Shown here one piece after another: positions 33,523 to 41,594 of a stretch of DNA of 64,000 bases; within the stretch, counting starts at the first letter, position 1; every line of letters starts with the position of its first letter. Source of the DNA: an uncultured Kiritimatiellota bacterium (lineage in GTDB: Bacteria; Verrucomicrobiota; Kiritimatiellia; RFP12; DVOR01). The DNA is taken from positions 1-64,000 of the forward strand of contig CALXOF010000009.1 in NCBI GenBank assembly GCA_944389945.1, read 5' to 3'. Below the pieces are notes generated by a model that was not told the DNA's origin, made no database searches, and was given only the letters and a program-made list of their open reading frames with translations. A program made the translations under genes and the position numbers.

Positions 33523-34689
33523 TTACCAAGGACGCCGTTTCTTTTCGAGTTCGATGTCGGCAGAAAGGCGTATCATGCTGAGTGCTGTCATTTGCGCCAC
33601 TTCTACAATATTGATTCCTCTGAATTTGCCTGCGGCAATAGCACGATTCCATGCATCGAGATTTTCCTCAAAAACCCGCCATTCACAAGAGCGCCACTCG
33701 CGCGGCCGTTCAATGTCCACGGGGCCTCCTTGAAAAAGGATTTCTTTCATGGGACAACGTTTAAACGCATCTTTTCCAAACTCTGTCACATTTTCTGGGA
33801 AAACAAGATATTTCAGAGAGCGGTTATACGCGAACGCCTTTTCTCCTATTTTCTCCATTTTCTTGGGCAACTCTACCAAAACAAGTGAATCACAATTTGA
33901 AAATGCAGAATCGTCGATGATTGTGAGATTCTCTGGGAAAGAGATCTTTTTCACCTCATAATCCCTTGAAAAGGCATACTTTCCAATGACCTTCACATCG
34001 AATGGCAACTCAAGTTCGCGCAATTGCGTACCTTCGAATGCATGATCGCCAATCTCAGCCAAAGAATCCGGGAACGAGACTTGACCCAAAGTGGCGGTTT
34101 CTTCAAGCACATGGGCTCCAATCCTCACAACGCCGTCCGGGATTTCTACAAATAAACAATTAAACGGAAGATAGACATGAAGGAGAACACCCTCCTTGGA
34201 GATAAGGAAAAACCTTCCTTCGAGTGTGAAGTGTTCATTGCCGGGTGCCAACTCCACCAATGTGCGGGAGGTTAATGCGTTCGATGGGCGGGAGTCCGTG
34301 TTATGGAAAGTACCCTCCTCAATTGTTGTCACACTCGTTGGTATACATACAATGAGACGAGCATCTAGCGCTGAATTTTTCGAGTAATCCATAGAGTTAT
34401 GAGCGCCTTTAAATGCAGCGAACCCTAATGTTGTTACCGGATGCCCGTCGATGACGCTGGGCACTGTTAGCTTCTCAAATTTCTCTTTGAACTCCCCCAC
34501 TCCGACAATCTTTGCAGAATTATCATCAAGAACCTCATAGCGCCAGGTCAACTTCATTGCGGGATCGAACCAAGTCTTCACGGAAGACTCAGCTACTGTG
34601 GCAGAGGCAGCTTCTTGGTTAACGGGTTGCTCCTGCCCAAAGAGTGGCAATGCGAGCAGGGCCAAGAGTATGAACGTTGCGTTTCTCAT
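33523..34689 (-). CDS. Exported BspA-type leucine-rich-repeat protein (paralogue)
   Basis: This 388-residue protein has a near-identical signal peptide (FILLALLALPLFGQEQ), a similar N-terminal domain (WRYEVLDDNSAKIVG) and LRR_5 repeats such as FPENLTIIDDSAFSNCDSLVLVELPKKMEKIGEKAF. The PREWRSCEWRVF segment matches the neighbour, so the pair arose by duplication. It too is A+T-rich. AAAGGAG precedes the ATG. The 288-bp gap between the two genes holds only an imperfect inverted repeat (GCAAGAAAGT with AACTTTCTCG). Confidence 0.85.
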   Translation of the reverse strand: MRNATFILLALLALPLFGQEQPVNQEAASATVAESSVKTWFDPAMKLTWRYEVLDDNSAKIVGVGEFKEKFEKLTVPSVIDGHPVTTLGFAAFKGAHNSMDYSKNSALDARLIVCIPTSVTTIEEGTFHNTDSRPSNALTSRTLVELAPGNEHFTLEGRFFLISKEGVLLHVYLPFNCLFVEIPDGVVRIGAHVLEETATLGQVSFPDSLAEIGDHAFEGTQLRELELPFDVKVIGKYAFSRDYEVKKISFPENLTIIDDSAFSNCDSLVLVELPKKMEKIGEKAFAYNRSLKYLVFPENVTEFGKDAFKRCPMKEILFQGGPVDIERPREWRSCEWRVFEENLDAWNRAIAAGKFRGINIVEVAQMTALSMIRLSADIELEKKRRPW

Positions 34690-34701
34690 GGGTGTTCTCC
34701 T

Positions 34702-35511
34702 TTAGGGATTAATGACAGTGGAAAGGATGTCGGCGGCCGAAGTATGGCCGGCAAAGGGTTTGACGTTTCGGGTTGTGAGTGTGGCACTCTGGGACGCGAA
34801 AAGGAGGAGGTTATCCGTGGGTAGATTCAGGCGCGTGAACCAATTGGCGACAGTCTTGCGGGCGACTAGCACCTTGCCAGTGGTCTGCGCATAGGCCAAG
34901 AGGACCTTCCAAAGCTTGAAGTGGGCTGTGCCCAACAGAAGGTTGCTCGATGGAGTGCCCTCATAATGGTAGGGGAAGAGTTCCAGCGCGAAACAATTCT
35001 TGGATGCTGTGGCGGTATCTGCGAAGAAGCGGTTGGCCCCCTTCTTACCAATCAGACAACGGTGCCACCACGCATACGCACCGGCGATTGTTCTGCCACG
35101 AGGTTGTTCGACCGTATGGAAAGCCTCGTCCAGAACATAGAAGGGAAGGTCACCTTTAAGGGTAAGTTGTCGAAAGAGTAATTCCCGGCGGCGATTCAGT
35201 TGGGCCTTTTCCTCCTTTCCGGAGAACCGGAACAGGTGAGGCAGACCTTCACGCTTGGCGTCACACTGATCGTAGACATCAAGCGGATTGAGGCTTGGGC
35301 TGATTCCCAGAATCCACACCGGTGCGTCGGGATTCCCGATGAAGGGCTGGGGTGGCAAGTTGAGATGAAGCTTTGTACCGATAGTCGAGCGTAAAAGCTC
35401 CTTATCCGCCTCAAGGAGGTATTCCTTTTGCGGATGCGAAAGCCAAGCCTCAGCCTTCTTGGCCCAAGGATTCGCTTTATGTACGGCGCTGAGACCGTGA
35501 TCTGTCGGCAT
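34702..35511 (-). CDS. Unrecognised protein, possibly of the uracil-DNA-glycosylase superfamily
   Basis: I do not recognise this 269-residue soluble protein with certainty. The segment FIGNPDAPVWILGISPSLNPLD followed much later by NCFALELFPYHYEG and by SATLTTRNVKPFAGHTSA is reminiscent in order and spacing of UDG-superfamily proteins, but conserved residues cannot be aligned reliably. The ATG at 35511 has a GTAGGAGG site 6 nt upstream. That site lies inside a 36-bp tandem repeat, and the reading frame stays open through the repeat, so longer N-termini starting at GTG codons are possible. It follows the BspA-type paralogue by 12 bp in the reverse direction. Confidence 0.45.
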   Translation of the reverse strand: MPTDHGLSAVHKANPWAKKAEAWLSHPQKEYLLEADKELLRSTIGTKLHLNLPPQPFIGNPDAPVWILGISPSLNPLDVYDQCDAKREGLPHLFRFSGKEEKAQLNRRRELLFRQLTLKGDLPFYVLDEAFHTVEQPRGRTIAGAYAWWHRCLIGKKGANRFFADTATASKNCFALELFPYHYEGTPSSNLLLGTAHFKLWKVLLAYAQTTGKVLVARKTVANWFTRLNLPTDNLLLFASQSATLTTRNVKPFAGHTSAADILSTVINP

Positions 35512-35600
35512 GGCGTGCCTCCTACGTTGTGGCAGGGGCACAATTAAGGCGTGCCTCCTACGTTGTGGCAGGGGCACAATTAAGGCGTGCCTCCACCGTT
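35512..35600 (-). repeat. 36-bp tandem repeat carrying the ribosome-binding site
   Basis: The unit starting GGCGTGCCTCCTACGTTG (plus strand) occurs at 35512 and 35548 and partially at 35584. Each full unit contains, on the minus strand, the AGGAGG site used by the gene that starts at 35511. The 36-bp period equals 12 codons, so changes in copy number would keep the frame of an upstream GTG start. Confidence 0.85.
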
Positions 35601-35606
35601 GCTCTC

Positions 35607-35682
35607 AGCGGAGGCCTAGCACAGCCCGGAAAGAAAGCAAACGGAGAGAGCACGCCAGGGAATACCCTGACGCGCCTCCGCT
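35607..35682. other. Possible structured RNA or long hairpin
   Basis: AGCGGAGGC (35607-35615) pairs perfectly with GCCTCCGCT (35674-35682), enclosing about 58 nt with an inner CAGGG-AATA-CCCTG hairpin. It lies upstream of the gene starting at 35511 and could be part of its leader. I cannot assign it to a known RNA family. Confidence 0.35.
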
Positions 35683-35905
35683 ATACTCTCGTTCTTTCCT
35701 TGGAGGTGCTAGTTCCGCTGAACGATTGTATGCGTGACGCATCACGTACTTGAGTCTAAGCGGCAAGCCGCCCTACCCAAGCAATGCCTATAGAATACCC
35801 CTTTTTGCTTTCCGCGTCAATCTGTATTCGCTCGGATTCGGGGAATTAGGGATTATGGAAGGGAGACAGGAGGTCTTTTTCCACCCCCGTGAGGGGCGTT
35901 TTCTG

Positions 35906-35987
35906 GACCCTATAAGGGTTGACCACCGACCACTATAGGGTCTCGACCCCGACCACTATAGGGTCTCACCTCGAACCCTTAAGGGTT
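35906..35987. repeat. 23-bp dyad array A3 (4 units)
   Basis: The cores CTATAA, CTATAG, CTATAG and CTTAAG begin at 35910, 35933, 35956 and 35978 (periods 23, 23, 22). It ends with the palindromic AACCCTTAAGGGTT unit. It lies in a 699-bp gene-free stretch between deoC and the gene starting at 35511. The stretch 35690-35900 shows no recognised feature. Confidence 0.9.
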
Positions 35988-36009
35988 TCGGGAGGGGTGC
36001 TGCGCGCCC

Positions 36010-36100
36010 CGGAGAACGGAAGGATGACCTAGGCCACCCCAGAGAAGAGAGAAACGAAAACAGAGAACAAAGCGCCCCTGCGGGGCGACAAGCGAAGGCG
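36010..36100 (+). repeat. GGAGAAC-rich intergenic repeat (copy 2)
   Basis: GGAGAACGGA at the left, ACAGAGAACAAAGCG, then a GCGCCCC-TGCG-GGGCG hairpin and GACAAGCGAAGGCG match the copies at 20373 (inverted) and 38738. Confidence 0.6.
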
Positions 36101-36210
36101 TCCCAGACTTCCAAGTCTTCGAGTTTAAAATGACAATTCAGCGTGTGCCAGCACGCCAAAATCTGCATCACTCTGCGGAGTCTGCGTTCCTCTGCTTCGT
36201 GGAGAGTGGC

Positions 36211-36888
36211 TCAGAGGCCGAGGGCGGAGCATTCGGCGGGGGTAAGGAGTGGGAGGACGGAGCCGACGCCGAGGCGGGCGCAGCCTTGCGCCAAGTAGGC
36301 CTCGGCGTCTTCGCGGGTGCGGATGCCGCCGGAGGCTTTGACCCGGATACGGCCCTGCGCGACATCGAGGAGGATTTGCGCGGCCTCGTGGGTGGCGCCG
36401 CCCTGCGGGGCGAAGCCGGTGGAGGTCTTGACAAAGGCGGCCCCGGCCTCGATGGCGCAGTCCACGCCCAGACGCATCTCAGCCTCGGTCAGCAACGCGG
36501 TCTCGAGGATAACCTTCACATGGAAGGGACGCACGGCGTCGACCACGGCACGGATGTCCCGCACCACGGCCTCCGCATCGCCATCCTTGAGCGCGGCGAC
36601 GTTGACGACCATGTCAATCTCCTCCGCGCCCTCGGCAACGGCGAGCTGGGCCTCAAGGGCCTTGACGGTGGGATGAACGTTGCCATGGGGGAAGCCGACG
36701 ACGGCGGCCACGGCGGTGGCGCTACCCTCCAACAAACGTGCGGCCAGGGGCACATCCACACTCTTCACGCAGAGGCACCCCACCCCGGCGGTACGGCACA
36801 GCGTGGCGGCCTGGCCGAGGCTCTCGTGGCCGAGTTCGGGTTTGAGGATGGCGTAATCGAGGGTCTTGAGGAAGGCGGCGGTATCCAT
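36211..36888 (-). CDS. deoC: Deoxyribose-phosphate aldolase
   Basis: DeoC cleaves 2-deoxyribose-5-phosphate to acetaldehyde and glyceraldehyde-3-phosphate. The 225-residue protein shows EIDMVVNVAALKDGD (Asp92), the Schiff-base Lys154 in AAFVKTSTGF and Lys184 in IRVKASGGIR, the full DeoC catalytic set. It is the last gene of a minus-strand operon and starts 1 bp after the mutarotase stop. With deoA at 17.2 kb it completes thymidine salvage to glycolysis. Confidence 0.96.
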   Translation of the reverse strand: MDTAAFLKTLDYAILKPELGHESLGQAATLCRTAGVGCLCVKSVDVPLAARLLEGSATAVAAVVGFPHGNVHPTVKALEAQLAVAEGAEEIDMVVNVAALKDGDAEAVVRDIRAVVDAVRPFHVKVILETALLTEAEMRLGVDCAIEAGAAFVKTSTGFAPQGGATHEAAQILLDVAQGRIRVKASGGIRTREDAEAYLAQGCARLGVGSVLPLLTPAECSALGL

Positions 36889-36889
36889 A

Positions 36890-37765
36890 TCAATCCTTAT
36901 GGAGCGTGGGTTGGAGACGAAGGGTGAGGACGTGCGCCTCGCCGGGGGCCAGGGTGATCTGCCCGTTCACATGATGGGGGTTCGCGGGCTCCACGCAGAC
37001 GAAGTGGCGCGGGCCCTCCAAGGGCACGTCGCCCAGGCCACAGTCCAACGCGGGGTGCCACACCACGACGGCCGAGGCATCGTCCGCCGCGAGGGCGAGG
37101 TCGCGCCCCATCACAGGGTCGCGCAAGAGGGCAACGACATCGGTCTGCGGGTAGACGACGTCGTGCGTGGCATCGTCGACAAAGCGGATCGGGCCCTCCT
37201 GCCCCACCCCAGCGAGTGTGACCTCGCGGGCATCGCCCACGCGCAGATAGGTGTGTAGGGCCTCGCCGAAGGTGAAGGGCGCGTCATCCAGATTGCGCGT
37301 CTGGAGGTCGACGGTGAGGGTCTCTTCAAGCGTGACGGTGAGGGTGAGCTGATAGCGGAAAGGCCACGCGGGGTCGGTGGCATCGGCCTCCGTGAGCACC
37401 AAGGTGAGTTCGGTGCGCTGGGCATCGACCTCCGAGCCGGCCACGCGCCACAGGGCGCGTCGGGCGAAACCGTGCGAAGGCGTGCCCGCGGGCATCCCTT
37501 CGGGTGCCTTGCCGAACCACGGCCAACAAACGGGGATGCCGCCGCGAATGGCCTTGCCGTGGGTAAACTCAGCCAAGGGACTCAGCCACAAGGCATCTTG
37601 AAACCCCGGCGCGCGGTAACTCAACACCTGTCCGCCATAGAGCGAGACCTCGCAGGAACCGCGTGGGCCGACCAAGACCGCCAAGGGGTCGCCGCCGGGA
37701 CCTTCGCGAAAGGCGACACGCCCGGGTACGCCAAAACGACGGTTCAAGAAAAGGAGTTCTTCCAT
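36890..37765 (-). CDS. D-hexose-6-phosphate mutarotase (YeaD-like, aldose 1-epimerase fold)
   Basis: The 291-residue protein has the galactose-mutarotase-like fold: VSLYGGQVLSYRAPGFQDALWLSP, GKAIRGGIPVCWPWFG, PSHGFARRALWRV with the conserved His, FTFGEALHTYLRVGDA and ending VCVEPANPHHVNGQITLAPGE with the catalytic Glu region. This matches YeaD-type glucose-6-phosphate 1-epimerases. The ATG at 37765 was chosen; a TTG at 37774 overlapping the fmdB stop is possible. No strong ribosome site is visible. Confidence 0.9.
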   Translation of the reverse strand: MEELLFLNRRFGVPGRVAFREGPGGDPLAVLVGPRGSCEVSLYGGQVLSYRAPGFQDALWLSPLAEFTHGKAIRGGIPVCWPWFGKAPEGMPAGTPSHGFARRALWRVAGSEVDAQRTELTLVLTEADATDPAWPFRYQLTLTVTLEETLTVDLQTRNLDDAPFTFGEALHTYLRVGDAREVTLAGVGQEGPIRFVDDATHDVVYPQTDVVALLRDPVMGRDLALAADDASAVVVWHPALDCGLGDVPLEGPRHFVCVEPANPHHVNGQITLAPGEAHVLTLRLQPTLHKD

Positions 37766-37770
37766 GGCAA

Positions 37771-38022
37771 TCAATAAAGCTTTTCGAAGGCGCCCTTGTC
37801 GACGCGCTTGAGTTTGTGAAAGCCCGCGGCCTTGGCGCGGTCGTCGAGCTTGGACTTGCTACGCCCGAGGGCCGGCGCGGCGATGAGCTTCACGAGGGGC
37901 GCCCCACACTCGGGGCAGTTGGTCAGCGGCGGGTCATCCAGGCGGCGCATAGCCTCGAAGGGCTCACGACATTTGTCGCACCCCTGCGCGGGGTTCTTGG
38001 CTTGGTAATCGTAAATCGGCAT
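37771..38022 (-). CDS. FmdB-family zinc-ribbon protein
   Basis: The 83-residue protein has the FmdB pattern MPIYDYQ followed by a zinc ribbon with CDKC and CPECG, a hydrophobic LVKLIAAPAL segment and a basic tail. Function is unknown; such small ribbons have been viewed as regulatory. The ATG at 38022 shares a base with the preceding stop (TGATG), and a GTG at 38025 would overlap by 4 nt. Confidence 0.85.
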   Translation of the reverse strand: MPIYDYQAKNPAQGCDKCREPFEAMRRLDDPPLTNCPECGAPLVKLIAAPALGRSKSKLDDRAKAAGFHKLKRVDKGAFEKLY

Positions 38023-38714
38023 CACGGCTCCTCCGGCAGGGCTTTGACGGTCTTGGCGACCGCCTCGGCCACACGGTCGACCAAGAGACTGGGTTCTATG
38101 GGCGAGGTCTGCGGGTTGGCGTCGTCCAACCGCGCCTCGATATCCACGGAGACCTCCACCGGTTCGGTGAGCAGGATGTCGCCGCTGACATAGTCCGAGA
38201 CCACGACCGCCAGATTGATGGTGGCGCGGCCCCGAACCTCCAACGGCAAGGTCATGGAGGGCGCCGGCGGCTGGACCGTTTCGGCATAGTTCAAGACTCG
38301 CACGGCGATGGCACGAGGCGGAATCGCGGCCTTCGCGGCGGTGCGTTGAAGGTCGTCCAACGGCCCTCGCAGGATAACCGGGACCCCGGCTTCGCGGAAC
38401 GCGGGCAAGAGGGCACCTCGCAGGATGGCGCAGTTATTCTCCACCGTCGCACCGGCGATGACCTCCGGCCCGATGAGCATCAACTTGAGGTCGATGGGGG
38501 CCCGATTCACCGTCGCCGACCACTGCACGGAGGGTTGAAGCCCCGGCAACATCCCTGGTGCCGCGGGTTCAATCGCTTCCGCTCGCAGGGTGCACACGGC
38601 GGCCTCCGGGTTCCCGGCCTCCCAAAGCACCGGGCCAATGGCATAGCGCGGCGCTTCCGCGGCCCCCGCCGCCACGCCAACGCAACACAACAACAAAGCA
38701 AGCAAACGTTTCAT
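38022..38714 (-). CDS. Exported protein of unknown function
   Basis: The 230-residue protein has a signal peptide (MKRLLALLLCCVGVAAGAAEAP) and a soluble domain with no motif I recognise. Its content of beta-prone segments and the phrase VILRGPLDDLQRTA do not identify a family. It is the first gene of the operon with fmdB, the mutarotase and deoC. The start codon lies 6 nt after a perfect TGT-TATAAT, so the mRNA is predicted leaderless. Confidence 0.7.
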   Translation of the reverse strand: MKRLLALLLCCVGVAAGAAEAPRYAIGPVLWEAGNPEAAVCTLRAEAIEPAAPGMLPGLQPSVQWSATVNRAPIDLKLMLIGPEVIAGATVENNCAILRGALLPAFREAGVPVILRGPLDDLQRTAAKAAIPPRAIAVRVLNYAETVQPPAPSMTLPLEVRGRATINLAVVVSDYVSGDILLTEPVEVSVDIEARLDDANPQTSPIEPSLLVDRVAEAVAKTVKALPEEP

Positions 38715-38720
38715 GACCTT

Positions 38721-38729
38721 ATTATAACA
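38721..38729 (-). promoter_or_regulatory. Extended -10 promoter of the deoC operon (leaderless)
   Basis: On the minus strand TGT-TATAAT ends 6 nt before the ATG at 38714. It is the best -10 match in the window. A GGAGAAC-rich repeat abuts it upstream. Confidence 0.7.
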
Positions 38730-38737
38730 TACACCTA

Positions 38738-38796
38738 GGAGAACGGAGAACGGAAAACAGAGAACGGAGCGCCCCTGCGGGGCGACGGGCAAGGCT
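38738..38796 (+). repeat. GGAGAAC-rich intergenic repeat (copy 3)
   Basis: GGAGAACGGAGAACGGAAAA is followed by a GCGCCCC-TGCG-GGGCG hairpin and GACGGGCAAGG, as in copies at 20373 (inverted) and 36010. Confidence 0.7.
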
Positions 38797-38883
38797 CCGA
38801 AAAGAGAGAAGCGCCTTTGAAGCTTCATTCTAGAAGTCCTATTCGTCTAGCGTTACGTGAGGCAGGTTTCCAAAATGACAGAA

Positions 38884-38949
38884 ACGCAAGGGATGGGCAC
38901 GGTAGTGAGGCCCGCAGGGCCGAATGGTGAAGTGCCCAGGCCCTTGCGT
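38884..38949. repeat. Long-hairpin intergenic repeat (copy d)
   Basis: ACGCAAGGG (38884-38892) pairs with CCCTTGCGT (38941-38949) and TGGGCAC pairs with GTGCCCA inside. The flank CTTTGTGTCTTTGTGG follows, as in copy a. It sits 70 bp upstream of the exonuclease promoter. Confidence 0.75.
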
Positions 38950-39014
38950 TACTTTGTGTCTTTGTGGAAAACAGCATCGGGTACGACTGGGTTTTGGCGA
39001 AAGGAGGGCAGGTG

Positions 39015-39023
39015 TGGTAGAAT
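39015..39023 (+). promoter_or_regulatory. Extended -10 promoter of the exonuclease operon
   Basis: TGG-TAGAAT ends 10 nt before the ATG at 39034, predicting a leader of about 4 nt. Confidence 0.5.
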
Positions 39024-39033
39024 AAGCGGCACT

Positions 39034-39855
39034 ATGAAGACGGAGTTTCCTATTGCATTAAAGCGGCCCTTGGTTGTGTTTGACATCGAGGCCACGGGGT
39101 TGTCGCCTCGGGCGGACCGGATTTTGGAGTTGGCGGCGTTGCGGCTGAACCCGGACGGGACGCGAGACGACCGTGTGTGGCTGTTGAACCCGGAGATGAA
39201 GATCCCGGTGGAATCGATTGCCATCCATGGCATTACGGACGCGGAGGTGGCGGGTTGTCCCACTTTCGCGGACAAGGCGCTTGAGATTTACTCCTTTTTT
39301 GAAGGGTGCGACCTGGGCGGTTTCGCGGTGGGTTACTTCGATGCGCAAATCCTGAACGAGGAATTCCTGCGGTGCGGTATCAAGACCTTCCACCCGGAGG
39401 CCCGCGCGATGGTCGACGCGCAGAAGATTTACCACAAGCGCGAGCCGCGCGACTTGACGGCGGCACTGAAGTTCTATTGCGGCAAGGACCTGGGCGACGC
39501 GGCACACGGCGCGTTGGCGGATGCCGAGGCGACGTTGGAAGTGTTGGCCGGCGAGATGGAACGCTATCCCGACCTGCCGCGTGACGTGGACGCGCTGGAC
39601 AAGCTGTTCAACCCCGTTGACCCGCTGAACGTGGACCGCATGGGCAAGTGGCGCTGGGTAAACGGCGAAGTGACGGTGAACTTCGGCAAGAAGAAGGGCA
39701 CCAAACTGAGCGACCTGATGGCAGATCGGCTGGACGGCCATTCCTTCTTGAAGTGGATCGCGCGCAGCGACATGCCGGAAGACACGCGTGCGGTGGCAGA
39801 GAACGCGTTGCGCGGGTATCTGCCGACGCTCGGCGGCGGCACGAAGCAAGCATAA
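39034..39855 (+). CDS. DnaQ-like DEDDh 3'-5' exonuclease
   Basis: The 273-residue protein has the three exonuclease motifs: VFDIEATGL (Asp17, Glu19), GYFDAQILNEEF and HGALADAEAT with the DEDDh histidine. It resembles the epsilon/ExoX group, with an added C-terminal region (WVNGEVTVNFGKKKGTKLSDL, SFLKWIARSDMPEDTR) seen in ExoX-like proteins. It could act in proofreading or repair. The start is nearly leaderless. The acyltransferase gene follows after 11 bp. Confidence 0.9.
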   Translation: MKTEFPIALKRPLVVFDIEATGLSPRADRILELAALRLNPDGTRDDRVWLLNPEMKIPVESIAIHGITDAEVAGCPTFADKALEIYSFFEGCDLGGFAVGYFDAQILNEEFLRCGIKTFHPEARAMVDAQKIYHKREPRDLTAALKFYCGKDLGDAAHGALADAEATLEVLAGEMERYPDLPRDVDALDKLFNPVDPLNVDRMGKWRWVNGEVTVNFGKKKGTKLSDLMADRLDGHSFLKWIARSDMPEDTRAVAENALRGYLPTLGGGTKQA

Positions 39856-39866
39856 GGAGGCGGACG

Positions 39867-40694
39867 ATGCGGGACGTCACGGAGTTCATGCGGCAATTCA
39901 AGGAAACGGGTGCGTATCGCACGCCGCCGGAACGGCTCGGGAAGCCGCATCGAAACGGGCTGCTGACGTCGCTGACCTTCAACACGCGGGCGTTGCTCGG
40001 CTCGATGATTCGCGGAAGCTGGTTGGCCGGCCGAGGTATCTTCACGGACGAGCGGTGGATGGAGTGCGGGTTCCACCTCTTCTGGGAGACGGAACGACTG
40101 GGGACGGAGGTCATCCTGGAAGGGTTCGACCAACTGAAGGGCGTGGGCCCGGTGGTAATCGTCTCCAACCACATGAGTCTGTATGAGACCTTCGCCTTCC
40201 CGCCGCTGATGTTGGCTTTCGTGGATGATGTGGCCATCGTGCTGAAGGAGGCGCTCCTCAAGATTCCCTTCCTGGGGCGAACCTTCGCGACGCGCAAGAC
40301 CATCCCGGTGGGACGAGCCGATCCGCGGCAGGACCTCAAGACGGTGCTGGAGCACGGGGAAAAGTTTATCCTAGAGAAGCAATCCTCGGTGTTGCTTTAT
40401 CCCCAGGGGACGCGCCAGCCCTTCTTCGACTGCCACCACTTCAACACGCTTGGCGTGAAGTTGGCGCAAAACGCGGGCGTGCCGGTGGTGCCGGTGGCCG
40501 GGCAGACGACCTTCCTGGGCGTGGGCAAGTATACCAAGGACTTCGGGCCGGTGGACACCTCCGTGCCGGTGCGTTTCGCATGTGGACCGGTCCTGCCGGT
40601 GACACGCACGACGGCTAAAGCCGTGCAGACACAGTGCGTCGACTTCATTGCCTCCAAACTGGAGGAGTGGGGCAAACTGGAGGTGCGCCGGTGA
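39867..40694 (+). CDS. PlsC-like 1-acyl-glycerol-phosphate acyltransferase family protein
   Basis: The 275-residue membrane-associated protein has PlsC-family motifs: VVIVSNHMSLYETFAF (motif I), LKEALLKIPFLG, LLYPQGTRQPFF (motif III) and VPVVPVAGQTTF. In motif I the usual HX4D is HX4E, a conservative change in the catalytic dyad. It probably acylates a lipid precursor at the inner membrane. AAGGAGG precedes the ATG. The stop overlaps the esterase start (GTGA). Confidence 0.85.
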   Translation: MRDVTEFMRQFKETGAYRTPPERLGKPHRNGLLTSLTFNTRALLGSMIRGSWLAGRGIFTDERWMECGFHLFWETERLGTEVILEGFDQLKGVGPVVIVSNHMSLYETFAFPPLMLAFVDDVAIVLKEALLKIPFLGRTFATRKTIPVGRADPRQDLKTVLEHGEKFILEKQSSVLLYPQGTRQPFFDCHHFNTLGVKLAQNAGVPVVPVAGQTTFLGVGKYTKDFGPVDTSVPVRFACGPVLPVTRTTAKAVQTQCVDFIASKLEEWGKLEVRR

Positions 40695-41557
40695 AGCGGA
40701 TTTTGACGGCCCTGCTCTGCGTGCTCTGCCTGGCGATGTCGGCGGCGGCGCAGTTTTCCCTCACGGAGTGTTTCCGCGCGGAGACCATCAAGAATGACCG
40801 CGGGGAGACCTTGCCGGTGCGCGTCTGGCGAAAGTATGATAAGGCCGATTTGCCGGTGCCGGTGGTGGTGATGCTCCACGGAAGCGGTGAGTGCGGTACG
40901 GACAACGTCGGCCAACTCGGTGCATTCTCCGCGCTCCACCACGAAATCCTCACGAACACGGACCTGCCGCCCGCGCTGTGGGCCATCCCACAGTGTTCGC
41001 AGTTGAACCCCTGGATTCGGTCGATTGCCTTTGAGGAGACGTATCGTCAGCCGCGTTACCCCGCGCCCTCGTTGCGGTTGGTGAAGGAGTGGCTGGACGA
41101 CCTGATTAAGCAGGGCATTGCGGACCCCGAGCGGATTTACATCGGCGGATATTCGCTGGGCGGATTCGGCACCTGGGACGCCATTCAGCGTTGGCCGAAT
41201 TACTTTGCGGGGGCGCTTCCGATTTGCGGGGGCGGCTCCGTGCAGGAAGATTCGGTGAAGCACGCGGCCACAACTTCCATCTGGGTCTTTCATGGTTCCG
41301 CGGACGGCGCGGTGCCGGTGGCCTGTTCGCGGCGGATGGTCGCGGCCTTGACGAAGATTGGCATGACGCCGTTCTACACGGAGTATAATGGCGAGGGTCA
41401 CGGGGTCTGGGGGCATGTTTTCAGAGACTCCGCGGTGTGGCGGTGGCTCTTCCGTCAGCGACGCGGGAAGCCTATGGCCGCGGCCCCGGACGCCGAGGAC
41501 GATGGCTTTATGGACGCTTTTCTGCAACAACTCAAGGCTTACGTGACGCCGAGCTGA
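40691..41557 (+). CDS. Exported alpha/beta-hydrolase (PHB depolymerase/esterase-like)
   Basis: The 288-residue protein has a signal peptide (RILTALLCVLCLAMSAAAQ) and an alpha/beta-hydrolase fold: VVVMLHGSGECG, nucleophile elbow GGYSLGGFGTWD, Asp in VFHGSADGAVPV and His in GEGHGVWGHVF. It resembles predicted peptidase/phospholipase-type esterases of the LpqC/polyhydroxybutyrate depolymerase group. It is translationally coupled to the acyltransferase by a GTGA overlap. Substrate is unknown. Confidence 0.87.
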   Translation: MKRILTALLCVLCLAMSAAAQFSLTECFRAETIKNDRGETLPVRVWRKYDKADLPVPVVVMLHGSGECGTDNVGQLGAFSALHHEILTNTDLPPALWAIPQCSQLNPWIRSIAFEETYRQPRYPAPSLRLVKEWLDDLIKQGIADPERIYIGGYSLGGFGTWDAIQRWPNYFAGALPICGGGSVQEDSVKHAATTSIWVFHGSADGAVPVACSRRMVAALTKIGMTPFYTEYNGEGHGVWGHVFRDSAVWRWLFRQRRGKPMAAAPDAEDDGFMDAFLQQLKAYVTPS

Positions 41558-41594
41558 GGCGTACGCGGCATTTGTTCCTAAGAGAGGTTTCAAC

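Noticed and set aside
35607..35682. Segment with CCCGGAAAGAAAGC as SRP RNA
   Set aside because: The resemblance to the GGAAGGAAGCAG core does not survive pairing: the apical stem cannot form.
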